Positions 22,995-34,667 are shown, counted from the stretch's first letter. The stretch: DNA of 64,000 bases from Favolaschia claudopus (GCA_037176885.1 JAWWNJ010000033.1:1-64000); one strand, 5' to 3'. Program-made: numbers and translations. Notes: generated by a model from the sequence alone, not told the origin.

Positions 22995-23908
22995 TGACAG
23001 AACTAAGCCTACATACTTAAACTAGATCTCCACAAATTTTTGAGTACTCAAAACATCCGTAAGCTAGGGAAATTTAAAGAAGAAAGTGATGGAAAGGCGC
23101 AAGTAACATTGTGGCTGTGGGCAAATAACACCCAGCTGATCGGATTATCAACACCTCAAAATTGGGCCAGTGTTCGCCCTTAAGCCTTAAATTCGGGTCT
23201 GGCCAACCCTTAAGGCTTATTAAGCCTTATCCCTTAATAACCCTTAAGACCTTGAAGCCTTAATTTCCTTTTTAGGTAGGTAGTTCCCACCCTCCAACAG
23301 GCGCGAATTTTCAGTGGAGTGTATATATTCAAGCACTTCAATCTTCAGCCGTTTCATGTCGAGGTTAGTTCCTTTGGATGTTATGTACCAAATTCCTGAG
23401 CATCCGGAGAGGATTGATGAATTTAATGACACTCCATCAATTATTTTATTCCGTATATTTCAGGCGGCGCCGGCATGGCATCGATCTTGTTCCGAAGGAG
23501 GATGCAAAAAGCCCAAGGCCGAGAAACCCGACAGCCACCATACGATCGGACGTAATGTTGCCGCGACTTGGACTTCAGGTCGCCAAGTCGCCCAGTCGCA
23601 ATCAACTTAAGTCGAGTCAAGCCGAGTCAATCGAGCCGACTTGTACTGACTTGGCAAGTCATTTCAAGTTGACTTGAAGTCACTCCAGTCGACTGAAGTC
23701 GAGCATAATTTTGTATTTGTTCAACCTAGTTATGAGAATACATTAGAGATGCTCAAAGACTCGATTTTGCGTGTTTGCTTTGCATTTGTTTAGCTGGAGG
23801 CTGTCGTGCCATCAATTTGATCATCATCTGCCTTCGTCTCTTCTCCAACTCTTCTCTCTGGTCGAAATGGGTCCTCCACAATCCTCTGCCACAACTCAAC
23901 AATGTTAT

Positions 23909-24166
23909 TTAGTTGGTATAGATGTCAACAAGCTCAGGAATATCATCTTCGTCCGAATCCCAAGTCATATCAGCGTCAACCAGCTCAGGCAGATCTTCTT
24001 CGCAATCTTCATCTGACTCGTTCGACGACGTTCGGTGCCAACTGTCATGGCTGAAATGTACCACATCGGGCTGGAATGCTAGAGCAGCACAGCCAGCCGC
24101 TTCATACGCAGCTTCTCTGGCGACACAGTGATGCACAAAACACAAAAAATCCTGGCTGAAGGTCAT
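23909..24166 (-). CDS. small acidic protein encoded inside the inner hAT (85 aa)
   Basis: An open reverse-strand frame starting MTFSQDFLCFVHHC. It continues through an Ala-rich stretch (AREAAYEAAGCAALAFQPDV) and ends in a strongly acidic tail with a repeated motif, EEDLPELVD and DEDDIPELVD. The biased composition and internal repeat look like protein, but no domain is recognised. It lies directly downstream of the 24184-24585 gene on the same strand. I tried to join the two by splicing and found no phase-compatible donor/acceptor pair. It could be a separate gene or the terminal exon of that one. Confidence 0.4.
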   Translation of the reverse strand: MTFSQDFLCFVHHCVAREAAYEAAGCAALAFQPDVVHFSHDSWHRTSSNESDEDCEEDLPELVDADMTWDSDEDDIPELVDIYTN

Positions 24167-24183
24167 TGCACGCAAAATAAAAA

Positions 24184-24585
24184 TCAACGGGCACTACGTG
24201 CCTCAAAATTTGTGTAAGTGGAATCAGAGAAGTAAGGAATCGTCACGCGGCGTAAATCAACAGCGTAGATGTACTCGGGATATCCTGAGTCACCCCCGCG
24301 TATCACCTCCGCCACATGGCGCACGCGCGAGTTTCCTCTAACGCAAAGTCGAAGCCATCTAATAGCTTGCCTGATACGTGAGACACCGGTGTCGAACGCA
24401 GCAAAACTCTAAGGGTGAGGTTATACACTAAAGAGTCTCAACAGTATTTGACTTACATTGGCAGCTGAATCCTCGAGCAGCGGAAATGGGTTGTCCATGT
24501 CTGCGGAAAACTCGGTCATTATCTGGAGCAATCCACTCATATTTATAGCCTCTCCCTCAATCTCGTTGTCGTCAGTGTCCCGCAT
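24184..24585 (-). CDS. small two-exon gene inside the inner hAT (117 aa)
   Basis: Exon 1 (24585-24457) starts MRDTDDNEIEGEAINMSGLL. A clean 48-bp intron (24409-24456; GTAAGT donor, CTTAG acceptor, phase 0) joins it to exon 2 (24408-24184), which reads FAAFDTGVSRIRQAIRWLRL and GGDSGYPEYIYAVDLRRVTI before a stop. The open spliced frame of 117 residues supports a real gene. It is divergent from the transposase; sequence between about 24600 and 25177 would hold both promoters. No domain recognised. It may be an accessory protein of the element or a captured host gene. Confidence 0.5.
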
Positions 24586-24649
24586 GATCGAAATTCATCT
24601 GTTTCTGGTTCCATTTCGTAGCCCAACTCACGACATTTCATTTGCATTT

Positions 24650-25150
24650 CATATCAAACCAATCTTCTGATTCACAGGTTCATTTCCCCTCGTCCAGTTG
24701 CCCAGATGAGTCCACCGGTTGAGAGTGTCCTCGCTGCAGACATCGAGTTTTCCCTCCAGAACCCTCATATCTCTTTGATTATCGTGGGCTGGAATGATCA
24801 ACAATTGTGAGTGGTCGGGTGGTTGACTTCTTCCAAGATATGTTCTATCTTTGCAGTTCAGATTCCCAAACGAAGCAGGCTTTGTGAACCTGGCTTCAAC
24901 TTGACCCTCGCCGCGGCCCAATTACATGCACACAAAGACCATGGCCTGCATACTCCCCTGAATAACGAACAACCGCTTGCTGTGAGTGGTCAACCATCCA
25001 CTTGGCTCCATATACGTCTCTAAAATAGTTTGACCAATTCACAAGCGAAGCAGCTCTTGTGAAAACAGCTTCAATTTCACCCGGCCAGTCTTTTATCTCT
25101 ATCGCATGAACTTCTGGCTTAAATACAGTGTTATTTAGCGTCTCTCCGCC
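24650..25150 (-). other. possible 5' part of the - strand hAT accessory locus
   Basis: Two reverse-strand stretches resemble each other: EAVFTRAASLVNWSN followed by DHSQQAVVRY, and EARFTKPASFGNL followed by DHSQLLIIPA. Each begins after VE/IE, and they overlap in different frames. At DNA level they form an imperfect direct repeat of roughly 100 bp (TTCACAA, CTGCTTCG, GACCACTCAC shared). This could be an exon pair of an accessory gene or simply duplicated promoter DNA; I cannot decide. Confidence 0.25.
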
Positions 25151-25177
25151 CAGTTCTCTCTCCTTCGCAATATTTAA

Positions 25178-28100
25178 ATGCCTCCCCGGACTAACCGAAA
25201 TGACAATGCGAATGCAGCAGCTGCTGCTGCTGCTGCCCCGCAAGATCCACAACCCGCTGGTCGCACTACTCGTTCAAGTGCTCAGGCGGTAGCTGGACCT
25301 TCTCGCCCCAACCGTGGTCGTACCACTGCTTCGCGTACCGTCAGCGACCAAGAATCGCGCGGATTTGCACCTCTTTCGTGTTTGTATTCCAGAGTTATAT
25401 TCATGAAGGTGCTAACTCGTCTCAACCTCAGCAACGCAACCGGGGGGTGCGACAATAACACCTACGTCTTACCGGCCAGCTCAATCATCGGGTACCAGTC
25501 CCGGATCTGGTTTGTTTTCTTTTTGACGAGAATTTCTTTTCGAGTTCTCAAACTTGTCATAGGACCCGTTTTCCTCAGGGCATCGCAGCCGACACAAGCA
25601 TCCGGCTCTCGATCTGGTTTGTTTGTGTCATTGCTTCGTTTCGGCTTGCTGACGAATATACAATTAAAGGTTCTACACCCAATCCTGTACGTCTATCTCT
25701 TTTCCCCTTCCAACTATCTCAATTTGACATCTCCTCAAAGGCGACAGATGATCCGAGAACTCCTAGCCGTGCTCACCGTGTAGCCAACGAACTGGCATCG
25801 CGTCTTGCTCAAAATACAGCGATGGCTAGCCCTGGTCCACGGCAGCGCGACCGTCGTTCTTACGCACATACCACGGAATCCTCTGAATCTGAGGAGTTTC
25901 CAGTCATCCAACGCGCTCCTAGACGCTTAGCTCGTGCACCAGGCGCCACCGCTGCTAATGCATTGTCACTCAATGTCTCGGGCAGTGATTCAGACGACAG
26001 TTTTGATCCTTCGCAGCCAGCAGTGCAACCCGCTCCGGAGCCGGCTCCACAACCAGCTCATCGTGAGTCTATTTTGAATATTCTTTTAAGATGATTTGCT
26101 GACAATCTTAGGTGCACCTGCTGGCCGGCGCCGGCGAGGCACTGAGCCGGCTTTGGAAGTCGTCACGCCCGCCCCACCCCAGCTGCCGCAGCAGCAGACG
26201 GTTGTACGGCCTTCCATCGACAACGACGGGTTTGTGTGGATGAATGAGGATGGGCTTGCCGCTTTAGCCCTCGCCAGTAAACTGGACCGGTCTGCGGACG
26301 CCAAATATTTTTTCGCCCAGCGACCACAAGACAAATGTTTCAAGTGTCGTCTTTGCTCGTGAGTATTTCTTTGGTTGCTTTCATTGCATAGAAATTAACA
26401 CTCTGTTGCAGCAAAGTTTATTCGGGAGGGTCGAGTCTTACCACCCGCCGAGACCACTTAGACTCCGACGCAAAGCATTACGAACAATATATCGAAATAA
26501 TAACCAAATACAACCTGCCGAACAAACTTTCAAAGGAGCGTCGCAAGCAGCGTGAAGCCGGTGTAGAAGCCGAACGCCTTCCCTTCACTATTCCGGCTCT
26601 CACTGCCCAGCTCGTGAAAGTAATTGTTTCAAATGATCTCGTGTGTATTCTTTTGTACCGTATTACGCTGCGTCTGATAAACATTCTAGTCAATCAACCT
26701 CATCGAAGATCGTGACTTTCGCGATCTTCTACTGCTTCTTCGCGAGTCCTTGAAAGACAGAGACATTCCTCACCGCACAAAATTACGCAGTTTGATCATC
26801 GAAGCCTGGTACGATTATTTCCACGAGCTTAAGGCTGCATTCCAAGTGCGTATACACTTCCCCGATTCATTTCAAATCTCTAATATTCTACCGTTGTCAT
26901 TTTATCAGCTTTCACTTGGCAAAATTAGCTTTACGGCGGATATATGGAGCAGTCAAGGCATGCACCCGTACCTTGCAATCACAGCGCACTGGCTTGGTCC
27001 AACGAAAGATGGAAGCGGGCAAACAAATCAAGCCACACTCCATCAAGCTCTTTTGGCTTTCCGACGTGTGCGGGGAGCTCATAGCGGTCAGCGTCTGGCG
27101 CGCATTGTGATCTCTATCTTTGAGAGTGCAGGTATCCTGGATAAGGTGTGTTTTTCATTACTTTCTCTTTGGGAGCGTACTCATCAAACATCAGGTTGGG
27201 CACTTTACCCTCGATAATGCATCAAACAACGCGTCAATGATGCTCCACCTCGCCCTTTCGGGATCCCTGTCAGATTTTGACGAGAAAAAAAATTACATAC
27301 GTTGTTTTGCTCATATCATCAATCTGTGCTCACAGGCCGTCATCAAGGTCATGGAGAAGGAGGACGGTGACGCTGTGTACTCGGACACAGAGACCGAGCC
27401 GGCCACGGAAAGCTCTTCCTCTGACGCTCCCCCGGCTCGGCATATGCGCACCACAGTTGTGTCACGTAAAGCTGGTCCTATTCGCCGAGCCCGTAAGACT
27501 GTTGCCTATGTTCGCAAGTCGGGACAGCGGCGCGATGAGCTTGATGCTATCATTGTTGAAGGGAATACAGCGGGACGATGGACTGTTTTTGTCGGGATTG
27601 ATCAGGTTCAAAAGATTCAACTGGCAGTCGTGACTCTATTCCCAGATGTGAAAACACGCTGGGACTCGGTATTTTATATGTTACGCCGCCTTCGATACTT
27701 GAAACAGGTCAGCTGAATTTGACGACACGAGTTTTCTTACGCCGCTTACATTTGCTCAGCCAGTGAAGCGGTTTTTCCGTGGGGTTGACGGTTTTCGCCA
27801 TGAGCTGGAAAACAAGCATTGGGATCGCCTCGAGCTCATGGAGCTTATCCTCCAGGTTTGATTCTCGTCTCACAGAGATCATCCCGTTCTCATATCAGTT
27901 CTTAGCAACCACACGCCGTTCAAAGCACTATGTCTGTTGAGAATACACCAATATTGGCAGCGTCTGTACCTGCATTCGAACTCTTCATGACCTCCTGGCA
28001 AGCAATGCTGGCAGACCCTGATCTTCAGGCCGAGAACATTCACAAGTTTCTTCATCCCGGTTTGGCTGTCGCAACAAAATATTACAATCGGATGGGTGAG

Positions 28101-29040
28101 ACCGAAGCATATATCATTGCGATGTGTGAGTGGTTTTATTCATCTATTCTATCAACGGGTAACAATACTCTTCAGTTATCAACCCATCCATTCGTTTTGA
28201 ATGGATCAAGAAGAATTGGTCGCAGGAGGAGCAGAGGGCCGCTAGGGAAACAATTCTAAGCAAAGTGAGCAAAATCTCGTAGTGATTTTTGCGCAGCTCA
28301 TTAATTAACGGTATAACTTATAAGCTTCAATCGTATGAAGAAACCCGGCGTGACGCTGAATCTGATTCCCCCGTCGGCGGTTCAAGCTCAGACTATTCCC
28401 GCCCGCCTTCTCGGTCACACTCCCGCTCTCGTTCGGCCATGCCTGCTCAAGCCGGGATAGCGCTGGCTGCCAACCGATACCGCAACCAGACTCAAAATCT
28501 CAACTTCTCGCTATCGGGTGGCAGCAACAGCGGGATAAATTCGACAATTGAGGAAGAAATCAATAATTATATGGCGAGCCCGATACCTCCAAGGCAGACG
28601 ACAGATATGATTGGATACTGGATGGTTTGTTTCTCAAATGTCCTCCCTTTACTCAATTTGATTTTTTTGAATATCAGAATCACGGGAAAACGACGTGGCC
28701 AAGAATTTACCGCCTTTTCACTGATTACGCTCCCATCCAGGCGACCTCTGTCCCTTCGGAAAGAGTTTTCTCGTCATCAGCTCAGACGGACACCAAGCGA
28801 CGGAATCGTATCAGTCCAATGCTGATGGAAGCGCTTCAAATGCTCAAATTCAATTTCAAGAAAAGTAGACTAAACTTTGTGGCCGACTGGCAGGCACCAC
28901 CGATCGAGGGAGATGAGGAGGACTGGCTGCGTGATTGGGTAACAGCAGCAGAGGACCAAAGGGCTGATATCCGACGCGAAATCACAGATAGTTGTGAGTT
29001 TATGGAGGCAGACGAGCTGCCGATGCCAGAAGAAATGTGA
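25178..29040 (+). CDS. hAT-family transposase, multi-exon
   Basis: Catalyses cut-and-paste transposition. The N-terminus MPPRTNRNDNANAAAAAAAA is low-complexity and followed by Ser/Pro-rich linkers. A BED-type zinc finger follows (CFKCRLC ... HLDSDAKHY, about 26327-26485). The RNase H-like core reads ISFTADIWSSQGMHPYLA (first Asp), HFTLDNASNNASMM (second Asp), then RCFAHIINLCSQAV and VKTRWDSVFYMLRR. The C-terminal dimerisation block is TWPRIYRLFTDYAPIQATS / VPSERVFSSSA / ISPMLMEALQMLKFNF. Splices that join in phase include LVK/SINLIED, AAFQ/LSLGK, LDK/VGHF, LKQ/PVKR, YWM/NHGK; introns are about 50-90 bp. From the zinc finger to the stop at 29040 I find no frameshift or nonsense codon, so it may be functional. 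Splicing of the first about 600 bp, and of the intron near 28265 (32 or about 60 bp), is uncertain. The catalytic Glu was not assigned. Confidence 0.85.
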
Positions 29041-29430
29041 TTGATTATATACACATGTTTTACATATAGTTTAACCGTCTTTCTCCTCTATCCTGTGACT
29101 TGAACATACGGTCTCAACATCTAGTGAGATATGTCTTTGACTTGAACGACTCCAGTCAACTTGAAGTGACTTCAAGTGACTTGGTCGGACTTGCGTCAAG
29201 TCGAGTCAAGTCAAATCCTCGACTTGGTCGACTTGCCAAGTCGCGACCCGACTTTTCAAGTCACGGCAACATTAATCGGACGGTTACTTGGCACTGGGGC
29301 CTCGGCATCACCCTTAAGGGCTCTTAAGCCCTGGATACCTCAGCGGCCAGTGCTTAAGCCTTATGTTAAGGCCTTAATAAGCCTTAACCTTGATAAGGCC
29401 TTATCCCTTAGGGCGAACACTGAATTGGGC

Positions 29431-31976
29431 TATTTGCGGCATTTTGCTCCACAAGCTGTCGCCGGGTGCATGAGATTAGCAGATTACACTTGAATCAGGC
29501 AAGGCGGGACACGCACCTAGTCTCTCATAGCTAGACTTTAACACGGTTGATCTCGTACCTCGATGTATTAAAGTCTGTTTTCAAGTTCATAGGCGTGTCA
29601 TCGCTAGAATCTTATTATATAATCATTGTGGCTGTGTCTTTTACGGCAATTTAGTTCACTTTTCTTATAGCGCCCTCCGTCGACCATATATACACTCAAG
29701 TTTTAGCAATAGAGAACTCATAGAGATATATCTACCTCCTCAGGGAAAAAATTGGAGTAAAATGCATCTTCTGAGCCTACGCACCGAGCTCTTGCTCTGC
29801 CTTGTGACACATGTGACAGGATAGTAACACATTTTCTCAACCACTTTCCGCAGCACTTTGTCAAGATACTGCCTGGTTTCAAACGCCGAATAGACTCCTA
29901 TCACCCTATATAAACGCTCCAGAGCAAATTTGAGCTCTAGAAACCATATCAAAGGGCGGAAACATGATTACATAATCCGAATTCTACCGTTGACACGCTG
30001 GTCACCTTAAAAATGGACTAACACGCACCTGACCCTTCTCCGTGCCCTTGTCTCGAAGCACCATGGCGGAGCTGGTGTTCGAGATCGTTGGCAGACGTCG
30101 GGAGCTTGGAGTACCCTCAATCCATCACACCGTCGGCGTCGGCGGCAATTTGGTCCATCCTATTGAAGTTCGGATTATGGGGCCTTATTATTACATATAA
30201 ACATGCTCTGAAAAAAATATACAGAACTCCCAGCACTCTCAGGAGTGCAGGATAAATTGCAGGGATGAATACACCCTGTTCCCGAGTCAGAATCCCACCA
30301 CTAGTACTTCCCTCCTGGGTACGGGGTAACCGAGGTTTTCCGATCATACTACTGGGTCCCCGAAGGGGTAAAATCACCGAAAAAGAAATCGAAAAGAGAG
30401 AGAAAGGGAGAATTTGTAGAACTCAGTCCGGGCAGTTCAGGGAATAGGTCTTTATTCAGGTTCACCCGCCAACGCAGAATGTTCACAAATTAGCTCATTG
30501 AATTCAAATTTAACTACACATTACAGTAATACAGAACTGCACACCGGAAAACAGACGCGACGAGACAAAAAAACACGAAGGGGGGCAATGTAAATCCATC
30601 CAGATGGAAGAACCTGAATTTAGAGGCGCTGGGGCGTGTTCAGCGTAGCTTTGTGGGCAAGCAGACTGAGCAAAAAGTACAGAAGATAGAATAAGCACAA
30701 TATTTTAGGGATAAAACACACCTGAGAACCATGAGAGCTCTTCCCAGATACTCATCCATTCCATTAGACCCCTGTATGTTGAATTGTGGCCAGAAAATGT
30801 GCTCGCAGCCGCGCCGAAGCCGGTACAATTGCCAGCCCATTTTCGGGGCTCAAACACCACAAAACCAGAGGATACTTGAAGAGGACGAAGGAGGGAGTAG
30901 AGTTGGTAGTCTTAAGGAGTCGAAAGTGCCAGAAAGCGCGCAGAAAAGTGAGAGAAGCGCGTGGATGGTGGAAGGAAAGGTTACCACGGTTAAGTGTGAC
31001 GTGACCGTAACGTCACACTTGGCATCCCCAACGCGTCATTTTCAATGGCTTTAACAATGGGCGCAAAGATTTCGCAATTTTTGTGGCTAGGATCATACAT
31101 AGCAGTCTTTCACATGTGCAGGGACGTTTCGGGGGAGTTTCGAGGCTTGTGAAGAAAGAAAAAATATTATCGGTCCTGGGTCCGAAGGTGGCTGTGAGAC
31201 TTGACATGTCAAGTGGACCCAGGTGATCCATCGGTTAAAGGGTCGCATTCTTTTGGTTACAATGTATGTATACTCCTCACTGTTGTTTCCATTTGATCTT
31301 CACTGACACTCACCTGTAGGTTTCCCTATCTGCGTCCATCGTTGTGCAGCGACAAGATGACAAGGAGGAGGAATTAGCCAAGCTGGGACGGAACGACGAC
31401 GACCACTATCTATTTTATTTTACAAACTTCCGTGTACTTTTATATCTCAATGTCACTGTGTTCCCATCTCCGAAAACGGTCGCATTCAAATACATAACTC
31501 GGTCCCGATGCATCCCCTGTACTCCCAGAGAGGCAGACGATACACGTCTATCCCGCCAGACACCGGAATTTTATGGGGCGTATATTCATTGGATTCCAAA
31601 CGGTTTGACCGTATCTCTTGGTAACGGCCGGGATTGATGCTGATCGCCGTCCAATTTTCCACTAGCTTTCCAAAGGAATTGAAGGGACCCATAGGATTTC
31701 GATGAGTTTTCATGCGGAGAGCAATCGATATACGAATCTTCGTCATCCATTGGATTGACATAAAATTCCGATGATTGGGGGGATAGCCGTGTAGCTTCAT
31801 GTCGGTGTCAGTAATTGAGCTCAAATTGAGGAAGTGCTCAAATTGAGACCTAAATGATACGCCGAACGGAATGACTTTTGACGTCAAAATTATTCCCTTT
31901 TGAGATCAACGGCGGACCTCAACTGACACTCATCATTGAGATCACATAGGTCTCACTCCGGGTTGGCAAATCCTAA
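29431..31976. other. no supportable gene; one small palindrome
   Basis: Short frames without domains. At 30992-31020 an 11-bp perfect inverted repeat (AAGTGTGACGT / ACGTCACACTT, 7-base loop) sits beside the word GTGACC. Nothing else recognised. Confidence 0.35.
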
Positions 31977-32300
31977 ACTTGAAAACAGCACCGGGCCATC
32001 AGAATTGATGGGTCACATGCTTTTTCATGTGACTTTGACACGACACCACGGGACCTTCTCACGACGTCGCGAGCGGAGCGAGCGCAGCGGGGTTTGGGGC
32101 GGCCAGCCCCAACAAGCTGTGTGACCGAACGGAGGGAGGTCGGCGAGCGCAGCGAGTCGGCCGTGCCGGAGGCAGGGAGCTAAAGCTTGTTAAAACTTGA
32201 AAACAGCACCGGGCCATCAGAATTGATGGATCACATGCTTTTTCATGTGACTTTGACACCAAACCACGGGACCACACGAGACGTCGCGAGCGGAGCGTGG
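31977..32300 (+). repeat. GC-rich monomer, ~1.5 tandem copies
   Basis: ACTTGAAAACAGCACCGGGC starts at about 31977 and again at about 32195 (period about 217). The full monomer between them carries the same GTTTGGGGCGG, CAAGCTGTGTGACC and GCGAGCGCAGCGAG core as the copies at 12.7-13.1 kb. Each unit includes CATGCTTTTTCATG, a small palindrome. Confidence 0.65.
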
Positions 32301-32367
32301 CGGCAAAATCTGATGTCACCCCCAAAAAACTCCGGCATCTGCCGCACTTACCATATATAGTAAATTC

Positions 32368-32615
32368 GTGTCAATGTCACATACGTCACACGGTGTGACA
32401 GTATGCAGGAATGCATATTGCTCATAATGCATAGCGCTTGGAGGTCCACGGACGCTATGCATTATGAGATGTTCAACTGCATAGTATTTTCGTGACAATG
32501 TCACGCATGTCACATCGTGTGACATTATGCAGAAATGCATATTGCTCATAATGCATAGGCTTTGGGGGTCCACGGGCCTTATGCATTGTGAGCTATCCGA
32601 CTGTATATACACAGC
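32368..32615 (+). repeat. tandem 124-bp repeat, each unit a hairpin
   Basis: Two units (GTGTCAATGTCAC... and GTGACAATGTCAC...). Each contains CTCATAATGCATAG followed about 16 bases later by its complement. In unit 1 the arms CTCATAATGCATAGCG / CGCTATGCATTATGAG are perfect over 16 bp; unit 2 keeps them with a few changes. Each unit also has GTCACA..TGTGAC inverted words. Confidence 0.7.
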
Positions 32616-33342
32616 TCGTTCATACGCTAACCGTGTAATTCGTTTCACAGTTCTCCGATTCGGCCAATGAATCAGATGTATGCGCAGGCGAAAACAAGCC
32701 ATAATACAGCTCTTACTTTGCGGGCATGACATAGATTTTCTGGGGGGTACTTATAATCCCAGTTTCGAGTTACTACTACAACATTAGAACTGCTACGCTC
32801 CCTAACCCATGATTTTGAAACCCCATGCTCTGCTTTTATTGGTTTGGCTTCCACTTTCCCAACCTCACGGCTCTGCAATGCTCCACTTATACATAGATAA
32901 GTAGTCGGTTCCCTAAAGTGGATCTTATTTACTGGTTCGCTCCTGGACTCCGCTTGTTCCCATTTCTGTCCCGTCTAGCGCCCGCAGAACCAAGGATAAT
33001 TCAATTTCTATCGAGAGACCCGGGTTGTAGTTAGAAACTCCCATAAAATAAAGTATCATATGTGGAAATCCGGGGTTTGGAGCTTGCCGGTTGCCGGATG
33101 TGGTTGAACCGCTCTTGAAGATCTCAGTCGGAACTCAACGCTGGTGCCAGGCACGTGGCCTCGGATCTCGGGCATCAAATATGCATCACACGCTGTCAGA
33201 CGACTTGCTCAAGTCAGTCCCGTTCACTTGTTTGCGAGCGCAACGCGTCGCCGACGCAGTCCCGCTCCGCCGCCACTGTAGTTTCATACAACATTCAAGT
33301 AATTATAATGGCTGGTATCAAATAGAGAAATGTCTCACATTA
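32616..33342. other. no gene; left arm of a distant inverted repeat
   Basis: About 33137-33225 (CAACGCTGGTGCCAGGCACG onward) is repeated almost perfectly in inverse orientation at about 34897-34985. No gene recognised. Confidence 0.45.
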
Positions 33343-33792
33343 GAGAGTTTGCGGTGAGCCGCCAGAAGCCACCTGGCGGCTCTAATGGCATGCGGATTGG
33401 AGCGGCTATGCTGTCTGGCGGCTCGTTTGGCGGCTGGTAAGACTGGTTCAAATTTGATTTTGCGAGTCTATTCTTAGTACTTAGTCATCTATATCTTGAG
33501 CCATACACACACTGAGAAAATTGGACCCGAAAATCTGACGCTAACGCGCATTCGAGCCGAAGACTTCGGTTGACGCTGGAAATTGCTTCAATTCAAAACA
33601 ATTATGCACGTTTGGACAACGAACTCTCATTGGCTGAAGGTATAGTCAAGTATGCAAGGTACACAACCACTACCCAACCGCTAAGGATCGCGCGCGACGA
33701 GCCGCTGAACGAGCCGCCACATGACGTAGCCGCTCCAATCCGCATGCCGTTAGAGCCGCCAGGTGGCTTCTGGCGGCTCACCGCAAACTCTC
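33343..33792. mobile_element. 450-bp MITE (GAGAGTTTGCGG family), copy 1
   Basis: The ends GAGAGTTTGCGGTGAGCCGC and complement form inverted arms of about 80 bp. TA borders are 33341-33342 and 33793-33794; the inferred empty site reads CATTATTT. Nearly identical to 42559-43011 and more divergent from 47591-48048. The frames across it are not protein-like. Confidence 0.85.
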
Positions 33793-33925
33793 TATTTAAG
33801 ATCTGCAAAGTAGAGCGTGACTTGTACATGTCACCGCAAGTGGATTCAGCCTAGAATGATAATCCAACTAAGTACGTCATCGTACTCAGAATTAACTCAG
33901 GCTCGCGGTCTTCGCGTTTGGTATC

Positions 33926-34664
33926 CACTGTGCAAAGTATACATCATGAAATTCATGCAAACTGTCATGAATTTCAGGTTTCATGATGTTTTGTCATGAA
34001 GCACACCATGAATTTCAAGGGGGGTTTCATGATGCTCAGAAGCTCATTTTTGCAAGATTATGAATTCATGACAAAACATCACGAATTTTCGTCATAAAGA
34101 ACCGAGCGATTTTTTCTGGCTAAGTCCACCAAGAGTTAAGTGGGTAGGGTGCTAATATCAATAATAAAGCCAATAAATGGTATCAGTCGGTCTCTGGTCT
34201 CTATCAAGTGCACACTGCTGAAAATTAGAAACAAATGAGGAGAACGGGGATGAACAACTTGAGACTGTGCAATATGACATCCATATATTGGCGAAGCTAA
34301 CAAAGTTTATAATTCCCACTTAGTCTACCAGTAGTACTCTCAACGTGATATACTGTAGTGTGTCACACGGCGGTCTTGAGTTCGATACCGGCTGGTGGCA
34401 TCTGAGGTTGGTGGTGGTATGAGGTTGGTGGTTATTTATTTGCTTTGCACCGCTCTCGTTTCATGATATTTTGTTCTGAAATACTTGATAAAACATCATG
34501 AAAAAACGTCATGAAGAGCCCCATAATCATCATGAAAACATACTTTCAATTCATGATGTTTCGTTAGCAATTTCCAGGCGATTCATCATGAATTCCTGGA
34601 CATAATGTTAGGATTTTCATGGCCAACAACATCATGAATTTCATGACCCTTCCTTTGCACAGTG
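33926..34664. mobile_element. CACTA-type non-autonomous element, 739 bp
   Basis: The left end CACTGTGCAAAG is matched in complement at the right end. The 3-bp ATC flanks it (33923-33925, 34665-34667). CACTG ends with a 3-bp duplication fit the CACTA/EnSpm superfamily. Both subterminal zones (33940-34090 and 34460-34655) are dense in TTCATGATG / CATGAATTTC words, as expected for CACTA transposase-binding arrays. No coding sequence. Confidence 0.7.
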
Positions 34665-34667
34665 ATC

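Larger units (their letters stand above)
23553..29274 (+). mobile_element. inner, autonomous-type hAT transposon
   Basis: The left end TAATGTTGCCGCGACTTGG and the complement of the right end, TAATGTTGCCGTGACTTGA, match at 17 of 19 bases. The 8-bp duplication ATCGGACG flanks it (23545-23552 and 29275-29282), inside the outer hAT. Subterminal arrays of GACTTG/CAAGTC words occupy about 23565-23705 and 29135-29265. It carries a multi-exon transposase on the + strand and two small genes on the - strand. Length 5722 bp. Confidence 0.9.
23168..29422 (+). mobile_element. outer hAT transposon (host of a nested hAT)
   Basis: It begins CAGTGTTCGCCCTTAAG and ends with the complement of CAGTGTTCGCCCTAAG. 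The 8-bp AATTGGGC is present on both sides (23160-23167 and 29423-29430), the hallmark of hAT insertion. Subterminal regions (23175-23275 and 29310-29410) are packed with TTAAGCC/GGCTTAA words, typical hAT transposase-binding arrays. Without the nested element only about 530 bp remain, with no transposase, so this is a non-autonomous hAT that received a second hAT. Confidence 0.85.

Noticed and set aside
33570..33854. Open frame MTLEIASIQNNYARLDNELS, also found at 42789
   Set aside because: Both lie inside the 450-bp MITE and run into its inverted arm; the third copy lacks the frame. Not a gene.
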